37,582 bases of DNA, taken from positions 1 to 37,582 of the forward strand of contig JAATFB010000034.1 of the NCBI GenBank assembly GCA_015655415.1, in the 5' to 3' direction. The first letter of the stretch is position 1; each line of letters starts with the position of its first letter. This document shows, piece by piece, positions 7,339-16,123 of this stretch. Origin of the DNA: Actinomycetales bacterium (GTDB lineage: Bacteria > Actinomycetota > Actinomycetes > Actinomycetales > Microbacteriaceae). The notes below the pieces were generated by a model. The model made no database searches. It worked only from the letters and a program-made list of their open reading frames with translations, and was not told the DNA's origin. Both the position numbers and the translations under genes were made by a program.

Positions 7339-7938
7339 TCAGTCGAAGATGGGGTCCCGGGTGCGGGTGCGCTTGAGCTCGAAGAAGCCGTCATACGACG
7401 CCGCAGCGACGATGCCGTCCCAGAGCGTGAGCGCCTGCTCGCCGCGGGGGGCGGGCGAGATGACGGGTCCGAAGAAGGCGGTGCCGTCGACCGCGATCAC
7501 CGGCGTGCCCACCTCCTGCCCCACTCTGTCGATCCCGTCCGCGTGGCTGGCGCGCAGCTGGGCGTCGAACTCGTCCGAGTCCGCGTATCGTGCGTAGTCT
7601 TCGGGCAGGCCGACCTCCGCCAGGGCCTCCGCGACGATCGCCTCGACATCCTTGCGACCGCCCGGATGGATGCGGGTGCCCAGCGCGTCATACAGCGGCT
7701 TCACCGCCGCCTGCCCCTCGAGCTCGCCGACGGCGGTGACCAGACGTGCGTACCTCAGGGTGCGCGGCAGTATCGCGCGGTAGGACTCCGGCACGTCCTT
7801 GTCCTCGTTGAGCACGTAGAGGCTCATGATGTGCCACGTCACGTTCAGGTCGCGATGCGGTGCGACCTCGTCCACCCAGCGCGAGGTCATCCACGCCCAC
7901 GGACACGACGGATCGAACCAGAAATCGACATCGGTCAT
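7339..7938 (-). CDS. DsbA-fold mycothiol-linked oxidoreductase, Rv2466c-like
   Basis: The protein is about 199 aa with the thioredoxin-like DsbA fold. It is recognisably related to the Mycobacterium tuberculosis mycothiol-dependent nitroreductase Rv2466c: FWFDPSCPWAW near the start, GTPVIAVDGTAFFGPV with the cis-Pro loop, and FFELKRTRT at the end. The reference protein has a Cys-Pro-Trp-Cys active site; here it is Cys-Pro-Trp-Ala, so a dithiol mechanism is not possible and a single-Cys mycothiol mechanism is implied. I chose the ATG at 7938 because the -10 box TTAGAT ends 7 nt upstream, giving a leaderless mRNA. Divergent from pepN. Confidence 0.85.
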   Translation of the reverse strand: MTDVDFWFDPSCPWAWMTSRWVDEVAPHRDLNVTWHIMSLYVLNEDKDVPESYRAILPRTLRYARLVTAVGELEGQAAVKPLYDALGTRIHPGGRKDVEAIVAEALAEVGLPEDYARYADSDEFDAQLRASHADGIDRVGQEVGTPVIAVDGTAFFGPVISPAPRGEQALTLWDGIVAAASYDGFFELKRTRTRDPIFD

Positions 7939-7945
7939 GCGGTCC

Positions 7946-7951
7946 ATCTAA
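7946..7951 (-). promoter_or_regulatory. -10 box of the leaderless DsbA-like gene
   Basis: TTAGAT on the minus strand, 7 nt before the ATG at 7938. Confidence 0.5.
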
Positions 7952-8154
7952 GCCGCTGCGCCCCGGCACCGCAGCGCGTCGAGAAGGGACGCGAGGCGAG
8001 CTCTCGAAGCGGCGGTGACGCCCTAGGCTTGAGGATCGGACGCGCTGCCGAAGGCGCCGCGCGCAGCGGCCCGCAGCGGAACACGCCCGGGCACGGACAC
8101 GCGGCACAGAGTCACCGGGGCACGAGAGCACCGGGACACAGAACAAGGAGAGCC

Positions 8155-10698
8155 ATGCCAGGAGAGAATCTCACCCGCACCGAGGCGCAGGAGCGCCGCG
8201 CCGTCGTCGACACGCACAGCTACGACGTCGCTCTCAATCTCACGACCGGCGACGAGACCTTCCTCAGCGTCACCACGGTGCGGTTCTCCGGCCGGGCGGG
8301 CGCGTCGACCTTCATCGACGCGATCACCGAGTCCGTGGAATCGGTGGTGCTCAACGGCGAGCAGCTCGATGTGGCCGAGGTTAGCGACGGGGTGCGCATC
8401 CGGCTGCCGCGCCTGGCTGCGGAGAACGAGCTCACCGTCGTCGCACGGGCGAGATACACGAACACCGGCGAGGGGCTCCACCGCTTCGTCGATCCCGTCG
8501 ATGGCGAGGTCTACCTTTACACGCAGTTCGAGGTGCCCGACTCCCGCCGCATGTTCGCGGTGTTCGAGCAGCCCGATCTCAAGGCACGGTTCACCTTCAC
8601 CGTGACGACCCCGCAGCACTGGGCGGTGGTGAGCAACTCTCCGGTGGCGTCCGTCGAGGAGGCCGGTCCCGTCAAGACCACCGTCTTCGACGAGACACCG
8701 CGCATCTCCTCCTACATCACAGCGCTCATCGCCGGACCCTACCGGAGCTGGCACTCGGAGCTCACCAGCAGTGACGGCCGCACCATCCCGCTCGGCGTGT
8801 ATGCGCGTGCGTCACTCGCCGAGCACATGGACGCCGACTACATCTTCGAGAAGACCCGCCAGGGCTTCGCGTTCTACGAGGACCGGTTCGGCGTTCCCTA
8901 CCCCTTCGCCAAGTACGACCAGCTCTTCGTGCCCGAGTTCAACGCGGGCGCGATGGAGAACGCCGGCGCGGTGACCTTCACCGAGACGTACGTGTTCCGC
9001 TCGAAGGTGACCGACGCGATCAAGGAGCGCCGGGTCGTGACGATCCTGCACGAGCTCGCGCACATGTGGTTCGGCGACCTCGTGACCATGAAGTGGTGGA
9101 ACGACCTGTGGCTGAACGAGTCGTTCGCCGAATACGCCTCGACCCTGGCCACCGCCGAGGCGACCGAATGGCGCGAGGCGTGGACCACCTTCGCCGCCAT
9201 GGAGAAGAGCTGGGCGTACCGGCAGGATCAGCTGCCCTCCACCCACCCCATCGTCGCGACGATCAACGACCTCGAAGACGTCCAGGTGAACTTCGACGGC
9301 ATCACCTACGCGAAGGGTGCGTCGGTGCTGAAGCAGCTCGTCGCGTGGGTGGGTCGCGACGACTTCCTCGCCGGCGTCTCGAACTATTTCACGAAGCACG
9401 CGCACGGCAACACCGAGCTCCGTGACCTGCTCGTGGAGCTGGAGGCCACCAGCGGCCGGGACCTCACGACGTGGTCGAGGCTCTGGCTCGAGACGGCCGG
9501 TGTGAACACCCTGCGACCCGAGCTCTCGACCGATGCCGCCGGCACGATCACCGCGTTCGCCGTGCGACAGAGCGCGCACCCGGATCACCCCACCCTGCGC
9601 CCGCACCGGTTGGCGATCGGCCTCTACGACTTCCGCGGAGGCAGACTGGTGCGCGACGGAAGGCTCGAGCTCGACATCGACGGCGAGCTCACCGAGGTTC
9701 CGGAGCTCGTCGGCAAGAGGCGTCCCGACCTGATCCTCGTCAACGACGACGATCTGGCCTACGCGAAGATCCGGCTCGACGACGCCTCGCTGGCGGCGGC
9801 GATCGAGCATCTCTCCGAGATCGAGTCGCCGCTGGCGCGCTCCCTCGTGTGGGGCTCGGTGTGGGACGCGACACGGGACGCGGAGGTGCCAGCGAGCGAC
9901 TACGTGCGCCTGGTTCTCGGCAACATCGGCGCCGAGACCGAGTCGACGACGCTGCGCACCACGCTGAACCAGCTGGTGCTCAGCGTCACGGCGTACGTGG
10001 CCCCGCAGCGCCGCGCCGAATCCCGGCAGCGGGCCGCGGACGCGCTCTGGGAGCTCGCCACGTCGGCCGAGCCCGGCAGCGACAGGCAGTTCCAGTTCGT
10101 CAAGTTCTTCGCCGTCCTCGCCTCCACACCCCAGCAGCTGGCGAACGTCGCCGGACTTCGCAACGGGTCGATCGCACTGGACGGTCTCACGATCGACACC
10201 GACCTGTCGTGGGAGCTGCTGACGTCGCTGGTCGCCGGTGGTGCTGCGGGTAACGCGGAGGTCGACGAGGCGCTCGCGGCGGACAACACGGCCAATGGCG
10301 CACAGGCCGCGGCACTCGCACGCGCCGCCATTCCGACGGCGGAGGGCAAGGCGGCCGCATGGTCCAGCGTGTTCGATGCGGACGACCTTCCCAACACGAT
10401 CGTGCGGATGACGACATTGGGCTTCCAGCGCGTGCACGACGCCGCGCTCCTGGAGCCCTACGTGGCCAGGTACTTCGACGCACTGCAGTCGGTGTGGGCG
10501 TCGCGCAGCTACAAGATCGCGGAATACCTCGTCGAGGGCATGTATCCGTTCCCGCTGGCCGACGAGCGGCTGGCCGAGGCCACCCGTGCGTGGCTCGACG
10601 CCAACCCCGAGCCGGCAGCGCTGCGCCGCCTGGTGTCCGAGCATCTCGCGTCGGTGGATCGGGCGTTGGCGGCGCAGGCGCGGGACGCGAGCGCCTGA
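8155..10698 (+). CDS. pepN: Aminopeptidase N, M1 family zinc metallopeptidase
   Basis: The protein is 847 aa, typical of actinobacterial PepN. The exopeptidase motif GAMEN is at residues 265-269. The zinc motif has His299 and His303 in HELAH, catalytic Glu300, and third ligand Glu322 in NESFAEY. The transition-state Tyr is near residue 385 (ITYAKGA). The C-terminal half is the helical ERAP1-like domain. It removes N-terminal residues from peptides in the cytoplasm and probably works downstream of proteases such as ClpP. The start MPGENLTR has AAGGAG four nt upstream. An open frame extends far upstream but antisense to rpiB and the DsbA-like gene. A TAGGCT at 8024-8029 could be the -10, leaving a long leader. 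Confidence 0.96.
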   Translation: MPGENLTRTEAQERRAVVDTHSYDVALNLTTGDETFLSVTTVRFSGRAGASTFIDAITESVESVVLNGEQLDVAEVSDGVRIRLPRLAAENELTVVARARYTNTGEGLHRFVDPVDGEVYLYTQFEVPDSRRMFAVFEQPDLKARFTFTVTTPQHWAVVSNSPVASVEEAGPVKTTVFDETPRISSYITALIAGPYRSWHSELTSSDGRTIPLGVYARASLAEHMDADYIFEKTRQGFAFYEDRFGVPYPFAKYDQLFVPEFNAGAMENAGAVTFTETYVFRSKVTDAIKERRVVTILHELAHMWFGDLVTMKWWNDLWLNESFAEYASTLATAEATEWREAWTTFAAMEKSWAYRQDQLPSTHPIVATINDLEDVQVNFDGITYAKGASVLKQLVAWVGRDDFLAGVSNYFTKHAHGNTELRDLLVELEATSGRDLTTWSRLWLETAGVNTLRPELSTDAAGTITAFAVRQSAHPDHPTLRPHRLAIGLYDFRGGRLVRDGRLELDIDGELTEVPELVGKRRPDLILVNDDDLAYAKIRLDDASLAAAIEHLSEIESPLARSLVWGSVWDATRDAEVPASDYVRLVLGNIGAETESTTLRTTLNQLVLSVTAYVAPQRRAESRQRAADALWELATSAEPGSDRQFQFVKFFAVLASTPQQLANVAGLRNGSIALDGLTIDTDLSWELLTSLVAGGAAGNAEVDEALAADNTANGAQAAALARAAIPTAEGKAAAWSSVFDADDLPNTIVRMTTLGFQRVHDAALLEPYVARYFDALQSVWASRSYKIAEYLVEGMYPFPLADERLAEATRAWLDANPEPAALRRLVSEHLASVDRALAAQARDASA

Positions 10699-10752
10699 TC
10701 CGCCGACGCGAGCTCATCCTCTGGGTGGATGCCGCGCGCGCACGTCGCCACG

Positions 10753-10758
10753 TAGGTT
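10753..10758 (+). promoter_or_regulatory. -10 box of leaderless ABC transporter operon
   Basis: TAGGTT followed by six nt and the ATG at 10765. Confidence 0.55.
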
Positions 10759-10764
10759 GAAGTC

Positions 10765-11676
10765 ATGATCGAGATCGAAGGCCTCTCCAAGAGGTACGGG
10801 ACGAAGCTGGCGGTGGATGACGTGAGCTTCACGGTGCGCCCCGGCATCGTCACCGGCTTCCTGGGGCCCAACGGCGCGGGGAAGTCAACGACCATGCGGA
10901 TGATCATGGGGCTCGACAGTCCGAGCGCCGGCCGGGCGCTCGTGGCGGGCCAGCCGTATGCACGGCTCCGCTCCCCCCTGCACGAGGTCGGCGCCCTGCT
11001 GGAGGCCAAGGCCGTGCACACCGGCCGGACCGCCTTCAATCATCTGCTCGCCCTCGCCGCCACCCACGGCATCCCGCGCAGCCGCGTGCACGAGGTCATC
11101 GCCATGACCGGCCTCGAGTCTGTGGCGAGCAAACGGGTCGGGGGCTTCTCGCTCGGCATGGGCCAGCGGCTGGGAATCGCCGCCGCACTTCTCGGGGACC
11201 CCCACACCCTCATCCTCGACGAGCCCGTGAACGGGCTCGACCCCGAGGGCGTGCGATGGGTGCGCGAGTTCTGCCGTTACCTCGCCTCCCAGGGGCGCAC
11301 GGTGTTCATCTCCTCGCACCTGATGAGCGAGATGTCCCAGACCGCGGACCATCTCATCGTGCTGGGCCGCGGCCGCGTTCTCGCCGACGCGCCGATCGCC
11401 CAGGTCATCTCCGGGGCGACGCGACGGGTCGTTCGCGTGCGCACCCCTCGGGCGCGGGCACTCACGGCCGCTCTCACCGGTCCCGGCGTCACCATCACCT
11501 CGTTCGACGACGGAGCGCTGGAGGTGTCCGGCCTCGAGGCGGCGCAGGTCGGCGACGCCGCCGCGGCGGCGGGCATCGCGCTGCACGAGCTGACGCCCGT
11601 GGACGCCTCGCTCGAGGAGGCCTACCTCGAGCTCACCCGGGACGACGTCGAATACCACTCGGAGGTGACCCGATGA
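10765..11676 (+). CDS. ABC-2 type exporter, ATP-binding subunit
   Basis: The protein is 303 aa. Walker A is GPNGAGKST near residue 34, the Q-loop and signature region are LGMGQRLGIAAAL (a degenerate LSGGQ, as in many ABC-2 ATPases), Walker B is LILDEPVNGLDP, and the H-loop is SSHLMSEM. The C-terminal 80 residues form the small alpha/beta domain seen in DrrA- and BcrA-type ATPases. The mRNA is probably leaderless. The last codons overlap the permease start (ATGA), so the two subunits are translationally coupled. The cargo is unknown; relatives export antibiotics, peptides or lipids. Confidence 0.93.
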   Translation: MIEIEGLSKRYGTKLAVDDVSFTVRPGIVTGFLGPNGAGKSTTMRMIMGLDSPSAGRALVAGQPYARLRSPLHEVGALLEAKAVHTGRTAFNHLLALAATHGIPRSRVHEVIAMTGLESVASKRVGGFSLGMGQRLGIAAALLGDPHTLILDEPVNGLDPEGVRWVREFCRYLASQGRTVFISSHLMSEMSQTADHLIVLGRGRVLADAPIAQVISGATRRVVRVRTPRARALTAALTGPGVTITSFDDGALEVSGLEAAQVGDAAAAAGIALHELTPVDASLEEAYLELTRDDVEYHSEVTR

Positions 11677-12548
11677 CCGCGACCAGCGATGCACGCACCC
11701 CGGGAACGTTGCCCGGCAGCCCCCTCGACGGAATCCGAGTCACGTTCCCCGGTGTGCTGCGCTCGGAATGGATCAAGCTGCGCAGCCTGCGCTCCACGTT
11801 GTGGTGCTTGGGGCTGGTCGTTTTCATCTCGGTCGGCTTCTCGGCCCTGGTCGCGGGCGTCTACCACGTGGAGAACGTGGCGGCGGTGCCGGTGGAAAGC
11901 GGCAGGCAGCTCCAGGTGCTGGCCGCCACCGTCGGCGTCAGCTTCAGCCAGCTCGTGGCAGCCGTGCTCGGCGTGCTCGTCATCACCGGCGAGTACTCCA
12001 CCGGAATGATCCGGTCCACCTTCTCGGCCGTGCCGGGCCGCCTCGCGGCGTATTTCGCGAAGCTGATAGTCCTCGCGCTCGTCGTGTTCCTCGTCTCGGC
12101 GGTCTCGCTCGCCCTCTCCGCGCTCGTCGCCACCGCCATCTTCTCCTCGCGCGGCCTGCACACTGACCTCTTCTCCGGCCAGGTGCTGCTTCCCCTGCTC
12201 GGCGGCGCGTGCTACCTCGCCATGATCTCGATGCTGGCGTTCTCGACCGGCGCGATCGTCCGCAGCTCCGCCGGTGGCATCGCCACCGTCCTCGGCGTGC
12301 TTCTGGTCCTTCCCGTGGTGCTGAGCCTGACCGCGAGCCTGACACAGGCGAAGTGGGTGGACAACATGACCCAGTTCCTGCCGTCTCAGGCCGGGGCGAA
12401 GCTGTACGCGTTCCAGCCGACGCATGAGGCCCAGGTGCCATCGGGAACCGTGTCGCTGGACGTGTGGCAGGGCCTGCTCGTGCTGGCGGCGTGGGTCGTG
12501 GTCCCGCTCGTCGTGGGGGCGGTGCTCGTGAAGCGACGCGACGTCTGA
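11673..12548 (+). CDS. ABC-2 type exporter, membrane subunit
   Basis: The protein is 291 aa with a hydrophilic N-terminus of about 45 residues (R-S-E-W-I-K-L-R-S-L is typical of ABC-2 permeases) and six hydrophobic segments. Helices can be placed near residues 48-68, 90-112, 135-163, 178-200, 208-232 and 260-283. The segment ITGEYSTGMIRSTF is characteristic of this permease family. GGAGGT lies before the ATG, which overlaps the stop of the ATPase gene. The two proteins should form a homodimeric ATPase-permease pair in the cytoplasmic membrane. Substrate unknown. Confidence 0.92.
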   Translation: MTATSDARTPGTLPGSPLDGIRVTFPGVLRSEWIKLRSLRSTLWCLGLVVFISVGFSALVAGVYHVENVAAVPVESGRQLQVLAATVGVSFSQLVAAVLGVLVITGEYSTGMIRSTFSAVPGRLAAYFAKLIVLALVVFLVSAVSLALSALVATAIFSSRGLHTDLFSGQVLLPLLGGACYLAMISMLAFSTGAIVRSSAGGIATVLGVLLVLPVVLSLTASLTQAKWVDNMTQFLPSQAGAKLYAFQPTHEAQVPSGTVSLDVWQGLLVLAAWVVVPLVVGAVLVKRRDV

Positions 12549-12566
12549 CCGGGCCTCGCCGCCCGG
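12549..12566 (+). terminator. Weak hairpin after the ABC exporter genes
   Basis: A 6-bp stem (CCGGGC/GCCCGG) with a 6-nt loop directly after the permease stop; no T tract. Confidence 0.3.
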
Positions 12567-12622
12567 CATCCGGTGCCCAGCCCACGCATAGCGTCCGCCC
12601 AGGTCGGCTCATGCCGTCTCAC

Positions 12623-12628
12623 TAGACT
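12623..12628 (+). promoter_or_regulatory. -10 box of leaderless mscS-glbO operon
   Basis: TAGACT, eight nt before the ATG at 12637. Confidence 0.55.
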
Positions 12629-12636
12629 CGTCTGCG

Positions 12637-13830
12637 ATGATCCTTCTCGCCGACCTCCCGACCGCGACCGACATCGCCGATCCGACCTTCTGGGAGACGG
12701 TGCTGCACGGTCTGGCCACTCTGGGCTGGAAACTCGTCTGGACCGCCGTCATCATCGCGCTCGCGTTCCTGGCCTCATGGCTGCTGCGGTTCGTGATTCG
12801 CCGCGTGGTGCGCCGGATCGTCACCGGCGTGAAGAACAAGCAGAACGTCGAGGACACGCAGGCCCTCGCGGCCTCGCCGATCGCCGCGGTGCGGCTGGTG
12901 CAACGCACGCGAACGCTCGGCACCGTGCTGAGCAACATCGTGAACGTCGTCATCGCGATCATCGCGATCGTGCTCATCGTCTACACCATCAACAAGGACA
13001 TCCTCGGCTCCTTCGCCCTCCTCAGCGCCGCGCTCGGAGCCGGCCTGGGATTCGGCGCCCAGAACATCGTCAAGGACGTCTTGAACGGCCTGTTCATGGT
13101 CATGGAGGACCAGCTCGGGGTCGGGGACGTGGTCGACCTGGGGCCCGCGACCGGGATCGTCGAGGCCGTCGGCATCCGCGTCACCCAGATCCGCGACGTC
13201 AACGGCACGCTGTGGTTCGTGCGCAACGGCGAGATCCTGCGCGTCGGCAACACGTCGCAGGGATGGGCCCGGGTCATCACCGACCTGGCCGTGCCGTACG
13301 ACAGCGATGTGGACGCCATCCAGGAGCGCATGCTGCAGGTCGCCAACGAGCTCGCGACTGCGCCGCGCTGGCGCGCCCGGATCGTGGAGAAACCGGAGTC
13401 CTGGGGCATCGAATCCGTCTCGAGCGACGCCGTCGTTCTGCGCATCGTGATCAAGACCCGCACCACCGCGAAAGACGACGTGGCACGCGAGCTGCGCAGG
13501 CGCATCAAGGCGGCGCTGGACGAGATGGGTGTCGCGCTGCCGTCACTGTCGAGCGTGGTTCTGACGGGTTTCGACGGAGCGGCGAGCATCACCGGCTCCC
13601 ATCCGCCCCGCACCCGTCCCGAGCCCGTCGTCTCCACGCAGGAGCAGAAGCCCAGGAGGCGAGGATGGAAGCGAGAGGCGGCGGCCGACGAGAAGTCGAG
13701 CCCGAGCGGTGCGGCATCCACCCCGGCGCGCACCACCACACCGACGCGGAGCACGTCGGCCCCCCGGAATCCGTCTCCGGGGGAGCACGGCCTGCAGAGC
13801 GACCACCACTCCGGCGAGGATGGGCGATGA
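12637..13830 (+). CDS. mscS: MscS-type mechanosensitive ion channel
   Basis: The protein is 397 aa. There are three membrane helices (about residues 18-55, 93-120 and 125-150). The third is the Gly/Ala-rich pore helix, with the hallmark ALGAGLGFGAQNIVKD and the GDVVDLG that begins the beta domain. The channel opens under membrane tension to release solutes at osmotic downshock. The last 80 residues are a low-complexity tail rich in Pro, Arg, Ser and Thr with no counterpart in enteric MscS. The gene overlaps glbO by four nt (ATGA), so they form an operon. Confidence 0.92.
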   Translation: MILLADLPTATDIADPTFWETVLHGLATLGWKLVWTAVIIALAFLASWLLRFVIRRVVRRIVTGVKNKQNVEDTQALAASPIAAVRLVQRTRTLGTVLSNIVNVVIAIIAIVLIVYTINKDILGSFALLSAALGAGLGFGAQNIVKDVLNGLFMVMEDQLGVGDVVDLGPATGIVEAVGIRVTQIRDVNGTLWFVRNGEILRVGNTSQGWARVITDLAVPYDSDVDAIQERMLQVANELATAPRWRARIVEKPESWGIESVSSDAVVLRIVIKTRTTAKDDVARELRRRIKAALDEMGVALPSLSSVVLTGFDGAASITGSHPPRTRPEPVVSTQEQKPRRRGWKREAAADEKSSPSGAASTPARTTTPTRSTSAPRNPSPGEHGLQSDHHSGEDGR

Positions 13831-14303
13831 CTCAGGAGCACTCCCCCGGCGACACGCCAGCCGCGACTCCGGCGGCGAACGGCGCTCCGCTGATGCTTCG
13901 AGTGTCGCCGGGTGGGGAGGCGGCCGGTGGAAGCCTCTATGACCAGGTCGGCGGGCATGAGACGTTCCGCCGGCTCGTCGACGCGTTCTATCGCGGCGTC
14001 GCCGACGACCCGGTGCTGCGTCCGATGTATCCCGAGGAGGACCTGGGCCCCGCATCCGATCGGCTGCGGATGTTCCTGGAGCAGTATTGGGGCGGGCCGA
14101 CCACGTATAGCGAGCGCCGCGGCCATCCGCGCCTGCGCATGAGGCACGCCCCGTTCGCCGTGACCCCGGACGCCCGCGACCGATGGCTGACCCACATGCG
14201 CGCCGCACTCGACGAGGTCGCCCTGCCGCCGCTGCAGGATGCGACGCTGTGGGCGTACCTCGAACGCGCCGCGCACGCGATGGTGAACACGTTCGACCAG
14301 TAG
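13827..14303 (+). CDS. glbO: Truncated haemoglobin, group II (GlbO-like)
   Basis: The protein is 158 aa: a 35-residue Ala/Pro-rich lead and then a 2-on-2 globin. Group II features are YDQVGG (38-43), Tyr55 at the B10 position, the W-G-G-P-x-x-Y stretch near residue 88, the proximal His107 in LRMRHAPF, and Trp120 at G8. Group II globins bind oxygen with high affinity and are linked to oxygen/NO chemistry and membrane lipids. The first 23 residues may be spurious: a later Met at residue 23 is closer to the normal start. However, the ATG at 13827 overlaps the mscS stop, which favours coupling. Confidence 0.92.
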   Translation: MTQEHSPGDTPAATPAANGAPLMLRVSPGGEAAGGSLYDQVGGHETFRRLVDAFYRGVADDPVLRPMYPEEDLGPASDRLRMFLEQYWGGPTTYSERRGHPRLRMRHAPFAVTPDARDRWLTHMRAALDEVALPPLQDATLWAYLERAAHAMVNTFDQ

Positions 14304-14409
14304 GGCCGCGCCGCGACGACAGGCTGGATGCGACGGCGCGCGGGCAGCGATACTGAGACATCGCCGCGATGACACCGAGGCGGTGAGATCCGTTTCGAAG
14401 GAGACCCGG

Positions 14410-16113
14410 ATGCCCCCAACGCCCGCAGCCTCGCCCGCACCCGCCACCGCCACCCCCGCGGATCCGACCAGCGCCGACGCGATCGTCGTCGGGGCGGGGC
14501 TCGCCGGCCTGGTCGCCGCCGCGGAGCTGCTGGACCACGGCAGACGCGTCCTGCTCCTCGAGCAGGAGCCTCCGCAGTCGCTCGGCGGGCAGGCGTTCTG
14601 GTCGTTCGGCGGTCTGTTCCTGGTGGACTCGCCGGAGCAGCGTCGCCTGGGCATCCACGATTCGCTCGACCTCGCCAGGCAGGACTGGTTCGGCACGGCC
14701 GGCTTCGACCGGGAGGAGGACCGGTGGCCGCGGCGCTGGGCGGAGGCCTACCTGGAGTTCGCGGCCGGCGAGAAACGGCGCTGGCTCCGGGCCCGGGGCG
14801 TGCGGCTGTTCCCCGTCGTGGGGTGGGCCGAGCGCGGCAGCGGAACGGCGGGCGGTCATGGCAACTCGGTGCCGCGCTTCCACATCACCTGGGGCACCGG
14901 TCCCGGCCTGCTCCGACCGTTCATCGAGCGGGTGCGGCGAGGGCAGGACGAGGACGGGGCGGTGCTCGCGCACCGGCATCGGGTGGACGAGCTGATCGTC
15001 GAGCACGGATCCGTGGTCGGCGTGCGCGGGAGCATCCTCGCCCCTGACGACGCGGAGCGCGGAGTCGCCAGCACTCGCGACGTCGTGGGCGAGTTCGAGT
15101 TCCGTGCGCCCGCCGTGATCGTCACCTCGGGCGGCATAGGCGGCAACCACGAGCTGGTGCGGGAGAACTGGCCGGGGCGTCTCGGAGCACCGCCCGCGCA
15201 CATGCTCGCCGGCGTTCCGGCCCACGTCGACGGACGGATGATCGCGATCGCGGGGCGGGCCGGGGCCCGTGTGATCAACACTGACCGCATGTGGCACTAC
15301 ACGGAGGGGATCCGGAACTGGGCACCGGTGTGGCAGAACCATGGCATCCGGATCCTGCCCGGTCCCTCGTCGCTCTGGTTCGACGCGAACGGCGTTCGTC
15401 TGCCCGCTCCCCTGTTCCCCGGCTTCGACACGCTCGGCACCCTCGAGCACCTCCAGAGGACCGGACACGACTACAGCTGGTTCGTGCTGACGCAGAAGGT
15501 GCTCGAGAAGGAGTTCACCCTCTCGGGGAGCGAGCAGAACCCCGACCTGACCGAGAAGGACGTGCGCCTGCTGCTGCAGCGCGTACGCCCGGGGGCGCCC
15601 GCTCCGATCGAGGCCTTCACGCGCAACGGCGCCGACTTCGTGGTCGCCGCGACCCTTCCGGAGCTCGTCGCGGGCATGCGCGCCATCGCCGACACACCGT
15701 TCGATGAGACTGCCATCGAGCGCGCCGTGCTGGAGCACGACCGGGAGCTCGACAACCGGTTCTCCAAGGATGCCCAGCTCGCCGCGATCACCTCTGCCCG
15801 CCGCTATCGCGGTGACAGGCTGCTGCGCGTGGCCGCACCGCACAAGTTCCTCGACCCGAAGGCCGGCCCGCTCATCGCGGTGAAGCTGCACATCCTCACC
15901 CGCAAGACGCTCGGCGGCATCGAGACCGACCTGCAGGGGCGTGCCCAGGACGCGAATGGGGGGAGCGTTCGCGGGCTGTATGCCGCGGGCGAGGTGAGCG
16001 GGTTTGGCGGCGGCGGCGTGCACGGCTATCGGTCGCTGGAGGGCACGTTCCTCGGCGGATGCCTGTTCTCCGGCAGGCAGGCCGCCCGCGGGGTGCTCGC
16101 CGACCTCGCCTGA
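14410..16113 (+). CDS. FAD-binding dehydrogenase of the fumarate reductase/ketosteroid dehydrogenase superfamily
   Basis: The protein is 567 aa. The Rossmann dinucleotide motif GAGLAGL is at residues 28-34, with the ribose-binding Glu51 at the end of the second strand. The SLGGQAFWSFGGLF block and the C-terminal flavin block (GLYAAGEVSGFGGGGVHG, then G-T-F-L-G-G-C-L-F-S-G) are as in the uncharacterised 'FAD-binding dehydrogenase' family of actinobacteria and proteobacteria. The expected activity is flavin-dependent alpha,beta-dehydrogenation or enoate reduction; the substrate is unknown. AAGGAG lies six nt before the chosen ATG; a longer open frame starts at 14383 but lacks a site. Convergent with the next gene, ten nt apart. 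Confidence 0.9.
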   Translation: MPPTPAASPAPATATPADPTSADAIVVGAGLAGLVAAAELLDHGRRVLLLEQEPPQSLGGQAFWSFGGLFLVDSPEQRRLGIHDSLDLARQDWFGTAGFDREEDRWPRRWAEAYLEFAAGEKRRWLRARGVRLFPVVGWAERGSGTAGGHGNSVPRFHITWGTGPGLLRPFIERVRRGQDEDGAVLAHRHRVDELIVEHGSVVGVRGSILAPDDAERGVASTRDVVGEFEFRAPAVIVTSGGIGGNHELVRENWPGRLGAPPAHMLAGVPAHVDGRMIAIAGRAGARVINTDRMWHYTEGIRNWAPVWQNHGIRILPGPSSLWFDANGVRLPAPLFPGFDTLGTLEHLQRTGHDYSWFVLTQKVLEKEFTLSGSEQNPDLTEKDVRLLLQRVRPGAPAPIEAFTRNGADFVVAATLPELVAGMRAIADTPFDETAIERAVLEHDRELDNRFSKDAQLAAITSARRYRGDRLLRVAAPHKFLDPKAGPLIAVKLHILTRKTLGGIETDLQGRAQDANGGSVRGLYAAGEVSGFGGGGVHGYRSLEGTFLGGCLFSGRQAARGVLADLA

Positions 16114-16123
16114 GGCGCCTCTG

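Noticed and set aside
6877..8154. Upstream extension of pepN to a 1273-aa frame
   Set aside because: It runs antisense through rpiB and the DsbA-like gene; the family start and the ribosome site are at 8155.
8812..10644. A 610-aa minus-strand frame opposite pepN
   Set aside because: A mirror frame of pepN with no family features.
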